64,000 nt of DNA from Pseudomonas sp. dw_612 (GCF_018449725.1 NZ_JAAVVC010000010.1:177840-241839), one strand, 5' to 3'; numbered from the stretch's first letter, positions 1 through 9,638 are shown. The notes: generated by a model from the letters alone, not told the origin. Made by a program: numbers and translations.

Positions 1-3000
1 CCACGGCTTTTTGCAGATCGGCCATGCCCGGTGTCTGGATGAAGGTGCTCATGCGTGAGTGATCGACCAAGGCGATCCAGCGCTCCTCGGGGGCGTCGGC
101 CGCATCGGCTTCGATGACTTTGTGGGAGTAGAAGTTTCGGGCGCTGTTGTTGCGTGCTGTCGTGGGCGGGATATCGCCCATGAGCAGGGCGTCGTCCAGT
201 TGATAGGAGGTCGAGGCGTCCAGCGCCATGATGCTCACACCCTTTTCCCGCGCCTTGCGCACCAGGGCCAGGTACGAATATTCAGCGTCCGGGGCGAAAC
301 CGAAGGCGGTGTCGATAGTTTTGAGATGCTGCTCGATGTGGCGCCAGGATTGGCCGCTGTTGAGCTTCGTCAGTTTGAGTCTGAACACGTCACCCGGCAG
401 GTACTCCAGGTAGAGACGCTTGAAGCCTTTTTCGATCAGCGCGTCCAGGCTCATGATCAACACCTGTTTGCTGGCAATGGAGTCCGGTACGGCGCCGATG
501 ACCAGGTTGCGGTTTCCGGCAAAGGCATCGCTGCTGATCAGTTGTGCCAGTGACGTGTTGGCCTCGACGGGAGGGACGTCAGCACGGGCGGGCAAGGAGC
601 CGAGGTCTTTGAAAAAACGTTCGGCGTCTTTGGTCAGGCGTTCGGCCTGTTGCAGGTAAACGATGCGTATTTTCCGCAGGTCCAGGGCGGCGGTGTTCAG
701 AATCAGGTGCGAACTGCCGTAGAGGTCCGCGCTGTAACTCATCATGTTGGCGCGGGTTTGCGGGTCCAGGACCGGTTCGATTCTCCGCCAGTGTTTCGCG
801 GGCAGTCCGTAGTCTTTATGCGGTCCCGGTGTTTCTGGCACGCTTTCATACTTCGGCGCCCCTCCGGTTACGCCACTGCGCACCCACACACCCTCGGCGT
901 TTGGCGCGGCCAGGCGCGACGTCGAGATCAGCGTGCCGCTGTCGGGGTCTAGGCGATACAGCAAATAGCGCCCGATCGAATCCGGATTTTTTGCCGCCCA
1001 AAGAGCCTGGCCGTTGAAGAACACCGGTTGCAAACTGGCCGGGTCCGCAGCAGCAGGCTCCAGTTGGCTGATCAATTCCATCGCGCGGGCGGGCTCTTGG
1101 CCAACCGTGGCCAGGCGCAGCGGTTTGCTGATGGGTTTGAGCGTGCGCAAGGCTGGACGCAGGTCGGTCACAAGCGCGCCAGCGCTGTTGAGCAGGTAAC
1201 CGAAAAAGTGCTCGAGCGCCGCCGAGGTGTCGCCCTGGTGGTAGGCGTGCAGCGCGAGCATGGCGTCCTTGAACGCCAGGAGCATGCCAACACTCAGGCT
1301 CAGGACCGGGAACGGTGCGGTGGCAACGGCGGCGACCCATTCCACGCAGGTCCAGAGCATGTCGGTGATCATCTGCGTGCGGTTGACAGTGGTTGCGCTC
1401 ACGTCGTCGATCTTGCGTTGCAGCTTCATGTTGTACAGGCACTGAGGCAGGTCGGGCACCGGAGCCACTCGGCGAAGGGAGTCGTAGCGCGCGGGGCTGG
1501 GCGTGGTGCTATTCAAGTGCTCTGGCAGTCCTCTTTTTGCGCCTTCCAGAAACGCGCGGACCCTGACCCGGGATTGAACGCCGACGCGTTGGGTCAGGTA
1601 GTCGAGCATGCCGGGTTGTTTCTTCAGCACGTAATTGAACAATCGTGCTTCGCGAAAGCTGATGCCGTCGGGTGCCTGAGGGGTGTAGAGCAGAACGGGA
1701 TTGTCGGCATGCCGGAGCAGCCAGGCGTCGATGACCCAGTCGCCATCGATCAGCAGTCGATGGAAAGCGTACTGGTTGCGAGTGCTCGACTTGGTGTCGT
1801 CCATGCTGGCGATGGCTTGTTCAAGCCATTGCAGATCGACCCCGGCAATGTGCCCCTTGAGGTGGCATTCAATTGCGGCGCTTTGCATTTGCCACTGGGT
1901 GATGCTCAGTGTTGCAAAGCGCCTGAAGTAATAGCCTCGGCTATAAGCGCTCAGCAGTTCGTTTTTGAGTTTGTCGATGTAGCGTTGGCCAATCCAGACA
2001 CCGGTGACGGAGCGTGTGACGTTTTCAGCGGTCAGGGCGCTCAGGTCGATACTGGCCGGGCCTGTGAAACGTGCCGAACCCGAGAATTTTTCATCGAGAA
2101 ACCCCACGCCGTCGGCATAACCATCGCGAAACAACCGGGTGTACGTGATCGGCTGCGGCGTCCAGACCCCCACCAGATTCGGCGGCGAGTGGGCCCAAAC
2201 GGTATCCGGGTCGACATCGTTGTGGGAGCGGCCCAGTAACCCGTTCAAGCGCAGTCTGGCCTGCTCATGCACATAGTGTTCGAATTCGGGAAAGCGCGAT
2301 TCGGACCAGGCATGGGCGCGGTAGATACGCAGCGCGCCATCGGTGTTCTCGGCCAGTGTCGTGAGTTTCTTTCGGGTCTGGAAAGTGGTCGAGCGATACC
2401 AGAGGGGCGTGACGAATTCATCGTCGTCAACCTGCGTCGCCAGCACATGTTCGGCCATCGATTGCAGGCATTGGCGATGGCTGACGGCGTGGTTGAACTG
2501 CAGTTTGTTCGGGGCGACGGGGGTGAAGGTCAAACGGCTCAAGACTTGTTTCATGGCGTCGCGAAAGCGCAGGGGCAGGCGCTTGATCAAATAGTCCGCC
2601 ATGCTGCCCGCACTCGCCTGGAGGCCGCTGTCCCGAGCCCAGCCAAGGATGTGTTGCTGACAGTCGTGCTCGCTGTCGAACGCCTGGAATTGTTGATCTC
2701 GCGGTGCTTCGGGCGTGCACAGCAGCAGCCGCTTGAGCGTTCCGCTGGCGTCCGTCTGGCGCAGCACCCAGAGATCCTTGAGTTGCGCGCCATGCAGAGA
2801 CGGTGTGCCAGCCCCCAGGAGGGCGGCGCTCAGTCGCGAATCACTGCCCGCGCGCAGGCGCTGGATCAATTGAAAGTCGTCGTCGAGCAGATGATTTTGC
2901 AGGACGGCTGCGTACGCCAGCGCGTTGATCCGTTGGTCCAGCAGGTGCTCGATGGCTTGCCGGATTTCAACCCTGGCATGGGCCTCTTTTTGTACCTCGG

Positions 3001-4408
3001 CAAACGCCACGCGCGGTTGCAGGGTGGCTAATTGTTGGGCGATCCAGGTCGGCGTCAGGTCCTTGTAGGACGCGTGCAAGGGCGCCTTGTTATAAGTGAG
3101 TTGCGATTTGTCACGGAAGTCCGATCCGGGTAATTCGTCGCCGGCATGCGAGCCGCGCAACGCCAACTCAATCAGGCTGCGTTGCTGTTCATACTCCCCG
3201 AAGCCCGCGAGTGAACGCCGGGTGTGGACGTGCAGGTGTTCCGGGTCCAGGTCATGGATCTCCAGCTCATCACTCAGCCGTTCAAGCCATTGATGGCGGG
3301 CGAGGGTATGCGCCGTGGCGGCCGGGCCGAGCAAGTCCAGCACGCGCTGGCGGGCCTTGTCGTAATGGCCCAGATGTTCGGCCAATGCCGCTCGCCGCGT
3401 CTCGCTGGCGCTGCGATACCAATCCGGCGCGCTGTCGCGCAGGCACCGTTCGAGCAGGGCCTGGGCGCGCAGTTCGAGGCGGGCGGTGAGGTCGGGCAGG
3501 GCGGCGGCGATGGCCGCGTCCAGGGCGCTGATCAAACGCGCCGGATCGTGCTCGACATTGTCCGCGAGGCTCAAGGCTTGCTCGATATCCTGCGTGCGTT
3601 TGTCGATCCGCGCGTTATAGGTGTGTTCAAACAACGGTTCAGCATCGATGGCCGACAGCTCCAGCGGCCAGATCCCCGCACTGCTCAAGGCGTGATAACG
3701 GGTGGGGAGCATGGCCATGAACTCGCTACGTCCGGCAGCGTGCTGCATGTTCCGTAACAAATGAGCGTCCAGATCCGCCAGGGAATCGAAGGACTCGATC
3801 CCGCGTGAGGGCGTGAACAGCACGACTTGGCCGACCTGCTCGTCGGCCATCAACCCCGTGACCACGGGGCTGTTTTTTTGCGTGACGACAAAGGCTCCGG
3901 CCAGTTCGACGTGTTCTGCCTGATAACTGAACCCCACGGCGTAAAGGCCCGGGCGCAGCGTCGGTCCCAGCGCCAGACCATCGAGCATCGTGCGCGCTTG
4001 CGGGTGCATCAGGCGATCCTGAACCCCCAGCCCGCCCTCGTGGCCGATGGCAGTGAACCCCGCTTCATCGGTCATGAAGGCTTTGCGACCCTTGCCGTCG
4101 ATCTGCTCGCGCAGGTCCATGTCCAGCAATTGCGCGTTCAGGGTGCTCTTCAGCGTGGCGAGCAGGTGTTGGCCTGTCGGGCTTCGCAGATCGCTGTTTT
4201 CCAGACCTTGATAGAGCGCACGGCTTTTGCGCAGGAATTGTTCGCGGTCATTCTTCAGCGTGCCGTTCAGGTGTGTCAGGTAGAGCTGTTCGGCGGACGG
4301 CTTTTGTTCGGGCACCAGAGCGGTGTCGGTTTTGAACAGATGATGACCGATCTGGTTGAGATAACCCTTTATCTCGTCGAAGGAGGGTAAGGCAGCGGGG
4401 CGGCTCAT
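1..4408 (-). CDS. Partial giant toxin, dermonecrotic/Pasteurella-toxin-like (DUF6543 type)
   Basis: An open frame runs from an ATG at 4408 to the left edge without a stop, giving at least 1469 residues; the C-terminus lies outside the window. GGAG sits about nine bases before this ATG; further in-frame ATGs lie at 4423, 4441 and 4447. Near residue 200 the protein reads LFTPSRGIESFDSL and near 903 NPVLLYTPQAPDGIS, phrases I associate with the dermonecrotic-toxin N-terminal region (DUF6543) of very large Pseudomonas proteins. A hydrophobic stretch at about residues 1016-1050 could be a membrane-targeting segment. From about residue 1290 the sequence (VIGAVPDSIASKQVLIMSLD, then IEKGFKRLYLEYL and KGVSIMALDAS) resembles the EreA/ChaN/Tiki-like domain of membrane-targeted effector toxins. 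Activity and secretion route cannot be read here, and no immunity or secretion gene is visible to the right. Confidence 0.75.
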   Translation of the reverse strand, partial: MSRPAALPSFDEIKGYLNQIGHHLFKTDTALVPEQKPSAEQLYLTHLNGTLKNDREQFLRKSRALYQGLENSDLRSPTGQHLLATLKSTLNAQLLDMDLREQIDGKGRKAFMTDEAGFTAIGHEGGLGVQDRLMHPQARTMLDGLALGPTLRPGLYAVGFSYQAEHVELAGAFVVTQKNSPVVTGLMADEQVGQVVLFTPSRGIESFDSLADLDAHLLRNMQHAAGRSEFMAMLPTRYHALSSAGIWPLELSAIDAEPLFEHTYNARIDKRTQDIEQALSLADNVEHDPARLISALDAAIAAALPDLTARLELRAQALLERCLRDSAPDWYRSASETRRAALAEHLGHYDKARQRVLDLLGPAATAHTLARHQWLERLSDELEIHDLDPEHLHVHTRRSLAGFGEYEQQRSLIELALRGSHAGDELPGSDFRDKSQLTYNKAPLHASYKDLTPTWIAQQLATLQPRVAFAEVQKEAHARVEIRQAIEHLLDQRINALAYAAVLQNHLLDDDFQLIQRLRAGSDSRLSAALLGAGTPSLHGAQLKDLWVLRQTDASGTLKRLLLCTPEAPRDQQFQAFDSEHDCQQHILGWARDSGLQASAGSMADYLIKRLPLRFRDAMKQVLSRLTFTPVAPNKLQFNHAVSHRQCLQSMAEHVLATQVDDDEFVTPLWYRSTTFQTRKKLTTLAENTDGALRIYRAHAWSESRFPEFEHYVHEQARLRLNGLLGRSHNDVDPDTVWAHSPPNLVGVWTPQPITYTRLFRDGYADGVGFLDEKFSGSARFTGPASIDLSALTAENVTRSVTGVWIGQRYIDKLKNELLSAYSRGYYFRRFATLSITQWQMQSAAIECHLKGHIAGVDLQWLEQAIASMDDTKSSTRNQYAFHRLLIDGDWVIDAWLLRHADNPVLLYTPQAPDGISFREARLFNYVLKKQPGMLDYLTQRVGVQSRVRVRAFLEGAKRGLPEHLNSTTPSPARYDSLRRVAPVPDLPQCLYNMKLQRKIDDVSATTVNRTQMITDMLWTCVEWVAAVATAPFPVLSLSVGMLLAFKDAMLALHAYHQGDTSAALEHFFGYLLNSAGALVTDLRPALRTLKPISKPLRLATVGQEPARAMELISQLEPAAADPASLQPVFFNGQALWAAKNPDSIGRYLLYRLDPDSGTLISTSRLAAPNAEGVWVRSGVTGGAPKYESVPETPGPHKDYGLPAKHWRRIEPVLDPQTRANMMSYSADLYGSSHLILNTAALDLRKIRIVYLQQAERLTKDAERFFKDLGSLPARADVPPVEANTSLAQLISSDAFAGNRNLVIGAVPDSIASKQVLIMSLDALIEKGFKRLYLEYLPGDVFRLKLTKLNSGQSWRHIEQHLKTIDTAFGFAPDAEYSYLALVRKAREKGVSIMALDASTSYQLDDALLMGDIPPTTARNNSARNFYSHKVIEADAADAPEERWIALVDHSRMSTFIQTPGMADLQKAV

Positions 4409-4680
4409 TGGCGTGGGCTCCATGCAGGTGGCGGAAACCATCAGCATGGGGTGGGCGGTTGGGGGGGTGGCGGTACATATTTATCGCTTTTTTGTGATGT
4501 AGGGCGCGCGTGTCCGACGATTAAACATGGCTGGCGGGACCTTGTTTAAAACACCCTTTGAGTAACTTCCTGAGAGCTACAAATTCTTGCGCCGTTGCCT
4601 ACGGCTACGCCAGAATCCGCCGGCTTGTGCGCCTTGGGGCTGCTCGGTAACTTGATTCCTGTCACTGCCCATCAGTGATC

Positions 4681-4850
4681 GGGTTTAGCAGCCTGAGTGT
4701 GTTAGTGAGGTGCATAACGTTCCCGTCAGTCAGGACTTCATACCCCTGAACTTGATGGTGGCTGTGTGCGGGGCGTCCTCGGACGCGCCGGTTTGCTAAC
4801 TCCCCGGTCTGCTAACCCGCGCACAGCCGCCACCCATTCGTTTAGCAGCG
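4681..4850 (+). promoter_or_regulatory. Structured leader upstream of the DUF6124-type gene
   Basis: The region before the small gene at 4883 is rich in pairing potential. Bases 4757-4772 pair with 4816-4834 in a stem of about 16 pairs with one G-U and a three-base bulge on the 3' side. Inside it, 4773-4786 forms a small hairpin (GCGTC, loop CTCG, GACGC). Between the arms, GCTAAC occurs twice (4795-4800 and 4811-4816). The octamer TTTAGCAG occurs at 4684-4691 and again at 4841-4848, and the first copy with its GGG prefix can pair with CTGCTAACCC at 4809-4818. This suggests alternative foldings in a 5' UTR. I do not recognise it as a named riboswitch. Confidence 0.45.
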
Positions 4851-4882
4851 ACGAGTGAGCGGCTCTATTTCAGGAGTTAGTC

Positions 4883-5203
4883 ATGTTCAAAGTAACGCCC
4901 AATCCACCTGAATCCGATTCAACAACACCCAGCGACGCCGCCGAGCGCGTCCCCTCATTCGCCGACATCAAAGCCACCCCACGCACACCCAGTACCCTGT
5001 TTGCCGTAAGCCCCGAAGCCACCAGCGAAACCCTGATGGCTTATCTGGTCGAAACCCTGGCCTCGGTCGACGTGATGGTCCATCACTTGGTGGACCTTCT
5101 GGATGGCGGAGCGCGCAACGCCCTGCTGGGCATCTCAAACAGCGTGATGCTGGCCGAAATCACCGCGAATCGAGTGCTGGATCAATTAGATCCTCGCGAA
5201 TAG
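4883..5203 (+). CDS. DUF6124 (DUF3077-type) small protein
   Basis: This 106-residue acidic protein has AGGAG six bases before its ATG. The first 50 residues are polar and rich in Pro, Ser and Thr; the second half (from about residue 52, SETLMAYLVETLASVDVMVH) looks like a helical hairpin ending in a short tail. The pattern matches the small Pseudomonas proteins labelled DUF6124/DUF3077, which often occur in several copies per genome and have no established function. It stands alone between the toxin gene and the nag operon, behind a structured leader, and is followed by an inverted repeat pair. No signal peptide or membrane segment is evident, so it is probably cytoplasmic. Confidence 0.7.
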   Translation: MFKVTPNPPESDSTTPSDAAERVPSFADIKATPRTPSTLFAVSPEATSETLMAYLVETLASVDVMVHHLVDLLDGGARNALLGISNSVMLAEITANRVLDQLDPRE

Positions 5204-5212
5204 AACCGGCCC

Positions 5213-5286
5213 CTTCGCGAGCAAGCCCGCTCCCACAATGGTCCGGCGTGCATAGATCCAATGTGGGAGCGGGCTTGCTCGCGAAG
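5213..5286. repeat. Inverted REP pair
   Basis: Two head-to-head copies of the palindromic unit CTTCGCGAGCAAGCCCGCTC flank a short spacer. This unit recurs at several other intergenic sites in the window, always between genes. Here it separates the ends of two convergent genes and could also act as a bidirectional transcription stop or mRNA-stabilising hairpin. Confidence 0.9.
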
Positions 5287-5309
5287 ACGGACTAACAGGC
5301 GCCGAAGAT

Positions 5310-7019
5310 CTAGACCTTGGCACTCACCTCACTACGATTGACCAACGCCTCCAGCGCCTCACTCAAACTCGACGCCTTGTCGCCAATCAGCAGATGCCAG
5401 ACGCCGCCCTCAAGTTGGCTGACACCCTGACAACCCAACGCCTTCAGATCACATTCCGACAGTGCCTTGCCATCCGCCAGGTGCAGGCGAATCCGGGTCA
5501 TGGCGATGCAGTCCATTTGCAGCACATTGTCGCCACCGCCCAGCGCGTTCAACCATTGCTGCGCTTCCGGCACGGCGACAGGTTTCGCGACGTCGACCAT
5601 GGCGGCGGGAGTGCTGATGACCGCGCGGCCCAAAGAAGGCATCGCCAGTCGAATCTCATCGGCAATGCTGTCCGCCATCGGCCCGACCACCACCTGCAAA
5701 CTCCCGCCCTTGCCCGGACGCACCACGGCCATCGCGCCGAGGGCTTTCAGCTCGGCATCGTTGGCCTTGTTGCGATCGACCATGTCCAGTCGCAAGCGGG
5801 TGGTGCACGCACCGACGGTGATCAGGTTGGCCGCTCCGCCCAATGCCTTGATGTAGGCCCCGGCGCGTTCGTTCTCGGCAAACACAATCTTCTCGGCTGA
5901 AGCCACCTCTTCACGCCCCGGCGTCTTGAGGTTGAAGCGGCGAATACAGAAATCAAACACCCCGTAGTAGATCACCGCATACGCCAGGCCCACCGGCACC
6001 ACCAGCCAGCCATTGGTGGATTTACCCCAGCCCAGCACCATGTCGATGAAGCCACCGGAGAAGGTAAAGCCGAGGTGAATGTTCAGCATGTTGGTGACGG
6101 CCATCGACAGGCCGGTCAACAAGGCGTGAACCAGATACAACATTGGCGCGAGGAACATGAAGGCGAATTCAATCGGCTCGGTCACCCCGGTCAAAAACGA
6201 GGTCAGCGCCATCGACAGGAAGATCCCGCCCATGACTTTGCGCCGTTCCGGCAAGGCGTTGCGGTACATCGCCAGGCACGCGGCGGGCAGGCCGAAGATC
6301 ATCATCGGGAACATGCCGGTCATGAACTGGCCACCCTTCGGATCACCAGCGAAGTAGCGCGACAGGTCGCCGGTGACGATGGCGCCGGTGGTCGGGTCGG
6401 TGAAGTTGCCGAACACAAACCACGCCATGTTGTTGAGGATATGGTGCAGGCCGGTGACGATCAGCAGGCGGTTGAACACGCCGAAGATGAATGCACCGAA
6501 GCTGCCGCTCTCCATCATCAACGCGCCGAAGCTGTTGATGCCTTGCTGGATCGGCGGCCAGATCAAGCCGAACACCAGGCCCAGGCCCACGGCAGCGAAA
6601 CCGGTGACGATGGGCACGAAGCGCCGGCCACCGAAGAACGCCAGGTACTCCGGCAGCTTGATGTCCTTGAAGCGGTTGTACAGCGCGCCGGCCATCAAGC
6701 CACTGACGATCCCGGCGAGCATGCCCATGTTGATGCTCGCATCCAGCACCTTGAGCGTGGAGATCATTACCAGGTAACCAATGACCCCGGCGAGGCCTGC
6801 GGTGCCGTTGTTGTCCTTGGCGAACCCGACCGCGATGCCGATGGCGAAGATCATCGCCAGGTTGGCGAAGATCACCTGACCGGCGTCATGGATGATCGCG
6901 ATGTTCAGCAGATCGGTGTCGCCCAGGCGCAGCAACAGGCCGGCGATGGGCAGGATCGCGATCGGCAGCATCAGCGCGCGACCGAGGCGCTGCAAGCCTT
7001 CGATAAAGTATTGGTACAT
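5310..7019 (-). CDS. nagE: PTS N-acetylglucosamine transporter EIICB
   Basis: This 569-residue protein takes up N-acetylglucosamine across the inner membrane and phosphorylates it. Residues 1-360 form the multi-span EIIC domain, with GLHHILNN at about 190-197 and GVTEPIEF at 278-285. The EIIB domain follows, with the phosphorylated cysteine in GACTTRLRL (Cys405). A second EIIB-like domain covers about residues 484-560, but its equivalent motif reads IAMTRIRL, with alanine (506) where the cysteine should be; the only nearby cysteine, 504, is two residues too early. No EIIA domain is attached; phosphate should come from the EIIA-HPr-EI fusion encoded just upstream in the same operon. It is the last gene of the nag cluster. 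Confidence 0.93.
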   Translation of the reverse strand: MYQYFIEGLQRLGRALMLPIAILPIAGLLLRLGDTDLLNIAIIHDAGQVIFANLAMIFAIGIAVGFAKDNNGTAGLAGVIGYLVMISTLKVLDASINMGMLAGIVSGLMAGALYNRFKDIKLPEYLAFFGGRRFVPIVTGFAAVGLGLVFGLIWPPIQQGINSFGALMMESGSFGAFIFGVFNRLLIVTGLHHILNNMAWFVFGNFTDPTTGAIVTGDLSRYFAGDPKGGQFMTGMFPMMIFGLPAACLAMYRNALPERRKVMGGIFLSMALTSFLTGVTEPIEFAFMFLAPMLYLVHALLTGLSMAVTNMLNIHLGFTFSGGFIDMVLGWGKSTNGWLVVPVGLAYAVIYYGVFDFCIRRFNLKTPGREEVASAEKIVFAENERAGAYIKALGGAANLITVGACTTRLRLDMVDRNKANDAELKALGAMAVVRPGKGGSLQVVVGPMADSIADEIRLAMPSLGRAVISTPAAMVDVAKPVAVPEAQQWLNALGGGDNVLQMDCIAMTRIRLHLADGKALSECDLKALGCQGVSQLEGGVWHLLIGDKASSLSEALEALVNRSEVSAKV

Positions 7020-7062
7020 GGCGTTTCTCCCTGTGCTTTTTTTGTTTTAGAGCTGCTGTTGT

Positions 7063-9579
7063 TCAGCTCAGAGGCCAATGTTGGTGACAGGCGTGACGCA
7101 CGGCAGCGGCGCTGCTCAGCTTGAGCAGATCCTGGCTGATACGCCGGCATTCGCTCGCGTCGAGATGGCGGACGCGGTCCTTGATTTCACCGATCTGCAC
7201 CGGGCTCACCGACAACTCGCGGACTCCCAGGCCAATCAGTACCGGCGTGGCCAGCGGATCGGAGGCGAGGGCGCCGCAGACCCCGACCCAACGGTTATGC
7301 ACCGCCGCGCCGGCGCAGGTCTGCGCGATCAAGCGCAGCAGCGCCGGGTGCAACGCATCGACCCGTGAGGCGAGGCCGGCGTGGTCGCGGTCCATGGCCA
7401 GGGTGTACTGGGACAAATCGTTGGTGCCGATGGACAGGAAGTCCGCGTGTTCGGCCAGTTGCTCGGCCAGCAGCGCGGCGGCCGGGACTTCGATCATCAC
7501 CCCCAGCTCCGGGCGCTGGGTCAGCTCCAGCTCGGTGCACAAGGCATCGAGGCGCTGGCGGATGTGCAGCAGCTCATCGACTTCGGTGACCATCGGCAAC
7601 AGGATGCGGCAGCGCGACAACGGGCTGACGTGCAGCAACGCGCGCAGTTGCTGGTCGAGCAATTCCGGGCGTACCTGGGCCAGGCGAATGCCGCGCAGGC
7701 CGAGCACCGGGTTGGCCTCGGTCGGCAGTGGGAGGTAGTCGAGTTGCTTGTCGCCGCCGACGTCGATGGTGCGGATGATTACCGACTTGTCGCCCATGGC
7801 GTCGAGCACGGATTGATAGGCGAGGCGTTGTTCCTGTTCGTCTGGCGCGGCGGTGCGGTCGACGAAGAGAAACTCGGTGCGCAACAAACCGACACCGTCG
7901 GCGCCATTGGCCAGCGCATCCGCCGCTTCCGTGCTGGAGGCGACATTGGCCGCGACTTCGATGTGCAAGCGATCAAGGGTCAACGCCGGGGTGTGCGCCT
8001 GCGCCCGTTGTTGCGCGCGGCGTTGCTGGTGATCGAGTTGCGCCTGACGCACCTCGGCCAAACGTTCGGCGCTCGGTGTCAATTCGAGGCGACCGCCATC
8101 GGCGTCCAGCACCACCGCTTGGCCTTGCTCCTGATCCAGCAGCGTCGAACCCAGCGCCACCAGGCACGGCAGACCTTTACCGCGCGCGAGAATCGCCACA
8201 TGGGAGGTCGCACCACCCGCCGCCATGCACAACCCGGCGACACCGTGCTGACTCAGTTGCAGCAAGTCGGACGGGGTCAGTTCATGGGCGGCGACGATGG
8301 CCCCGGCCGGAAGGTCGTAGTGCCAGGTTTCCCCGAGCAGGGCGCGCAGGACCCGTTGCTTGAGGTCGCGCAGATCGTTGGCGCGTTCGGCCAGCAATGG
8401 GCTGCCAAGTTGCTGCAGGACGTCGCACTGCACGTCGATGGATTCACTCCAGGCGTGGGTTGCGGCGCTGCCCTTGTCGATGGAATGCGCCGCCGCGTCC
8501 AGCAACGCCGGGTCTTCGAGCAGCGCGAGGTGCGCGGCGAAGATGGCTTCTTCGTCGGTGTTTTTGTGCTTTCTGGCCTGGGTCAGGGTGTGATCGATTT
8601 CGCTGCGCACCACGCTCAGCGCCGTGTCGAGGGCTTGCAGCTGTTGCTCGGGATCATGGGCGCCGGCGTCCACCGGCAGACTGATCGCGTTCAATCGAAA
8701 CAACGGCCCGGCGACCAGACCGGGCGCCGCGCAAACGCCGTTCAACACGCCGGCTTCGGCGGGGCGATGACGTTGGGCGATCAATGTCGGCGCGGCGGCG
8801 TGACTGTCTTCGGCCAATGCGGTGGACAATGCGGTCAATAGCGCTTGCAACGCCGCTTCCGCATCCGGGCCCTGACTGCTGACCTGCACTTCTTCCTGCT
8901 CGCCGACGGCCAGGCTCATGATCCCGATCAAGCTGTCACAGGACGCCGACTTGCCGGCGAAATGCAGCTGCGATTTGCTCTTGAAACCTTGCGCCGTTTG
9001 TCGAATCAGCGCCGCCGGCCGCGCGTGCAAACCGCCGCGATGAGCGATGCGGATATGCCCGTGAACTTCGATGCCCGACAACTCGACTTCAGCCTGCACG
9101 CCATTGGCCAGTCGCCGCACGATATGCAGCAATGGATCACCGACCTTCACCGATTTCAAGGTGATCGGCCGTGCCTGGAAATCCTGGCTGTTGGTCAGGA
9201 TCATCAGGCTGACCAGGCTTTTGCACTGCTGCGCGACCTTGTCCAGGTCATAGCGCAGCAGCGGTTGGCCATTGGCGACGCGTGCGCCTTCCTTGACCAG
9301 CATCGAAAAGCCTTCGCCCTGCAACTCGACGGTGTCGAGGCCCAGGTGCAGCAGCAATTCGGCACCATTGTCGGCGCGCAAGGTCACCGCGTGGCCGGTG
9401 CGGGCGACGTGTACCACCACCCCGGCGCAAGGAGCGTGGAGGGTGTCGTTCAGCGGATCGATGGCGATCCCGTCACCCATGGCGCCACTGGCGAACACCG
9501 GGTCCGGGACTTTGGCGAGCGTGAGCACCGGGCCGCTGAGCGGGGCGCTGAGGGTCAGCTCTTTATTATTGTTGTGCAT
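7063..9579 (-). CDS. nagF: PTS EIIA-HPr-EI fusion for N-acetylglucosamine
   Basis: This 838-residue soluble phosphotransferase carries three PTS modules in one chain. EIIA(Glc-type) occupies about 1-150 with the active histidine in LLLHLGLDTVEL (His78). HPr spans about 170-260 with HRGGLHARPAAL (His185). Enzyme I follows, with GGATSHVAILARG (His460), GTNDLSQYTL and a late Cys in VGVCGALASDP. It passes phosphate from phosphoenolpyruvate to NagE. I chose the ATG at 9579 because the family starts with this Asn-rich sequence; an in-frame GTG at 9618 would add 13 residues and lies at the edge of a palindromic repeat. NagE follows after 43 bases. Confidence 0.92.
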   Translation of the reverse strand: MHNNNKELTLSAPLSGPVLTLAKVPDPVFASGAMGDGIAIDPLNDTLHAPCAGVVVHVARTGHAVTLRADNGAELLLHLGLDTVELQGEGFSMLVKEGARVANGQPLLRYDLDKVAQQCKSLVSLMILTNSQDFQARPITLKSVKVGDPLLHIVRRLANGVQAEVELSGIEVHGHIRIAHRGGLHARPAALIRQTAQGFKSKSQLHFAGKSASCDSLIGIMSLAVGEQEEVQVSSQGPDAEAALQALLTALSTALAEDSHAAAPTLIAQRHRPAEAGVLNGVCAAPGLVAGPLFRLNAISLPVDAGAHDPEQQLQALDTALSVVRSEIDHTLTQARKHKNTDEEAIFAAHLALLEDPALLDAAAHSIDKGSAATHAWSESIDVQCDVLQQLGSPLLAERANDLRDLKQRVLRALLGETWHYDLPAGAIVAAHELTPSDLLQLSQHGVAGLCMAAGGATSHVAILARGKGLPCLVALGSTLLDQEQGQAVVLDADGGRLELTPSAERLAEVRQAQLDHQQRRAQQRAQAHTPALTLDRLHIEVAANVASSTEAADALANGADGVGLLRTEFLFVDRTAAPDEQEQRLAYQSVLDAMGDKSVIIRTIDVGGDKQLDYLPLPTEANPVLGLRGIRLAQVRPELLDQQLRALLHVSPLSRCRILLPMVTEVDELLHIRQRLDALCTELELTQRPELGVMIEVPAAALLAEQLAEHADFLSIGTNDLSQYTLAMDRDHAGLASRVDALHPALLRLIAQTCAGAAVHNRWVGVCGALASDPLATPVLIGLGVRELSVSPVQIGEIKDRVRHLDASECRRISQDLLKLSSAAAVRHACHQHWPLS

Positions 9580-9638
9580 GGCTCGGTACTCATCAGTAAA
9601 CAATTCGGTTCGGATCACTCGTTCCCCGTAGGAGCTGC

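Noticed and set aside
59..4390. Long plus-strand frames such as 1028-2239 and 2267-3031
   Set aside because: They lie opposite one continuous minus-strand frame of over 1400 codons that encodes recognisable toxin-family phrases; the plus-strand products have no recognisable domains or ribosome-binding sites.
6075..8841. Plus-strand frames of 349 and 486 codons opposite nagE and nagF
   Set aside because: Both overlap fully with strongly supported PTS genes; their products are His/Gln/Arg-rich antisense translations typical of GC-rich shadow frames.
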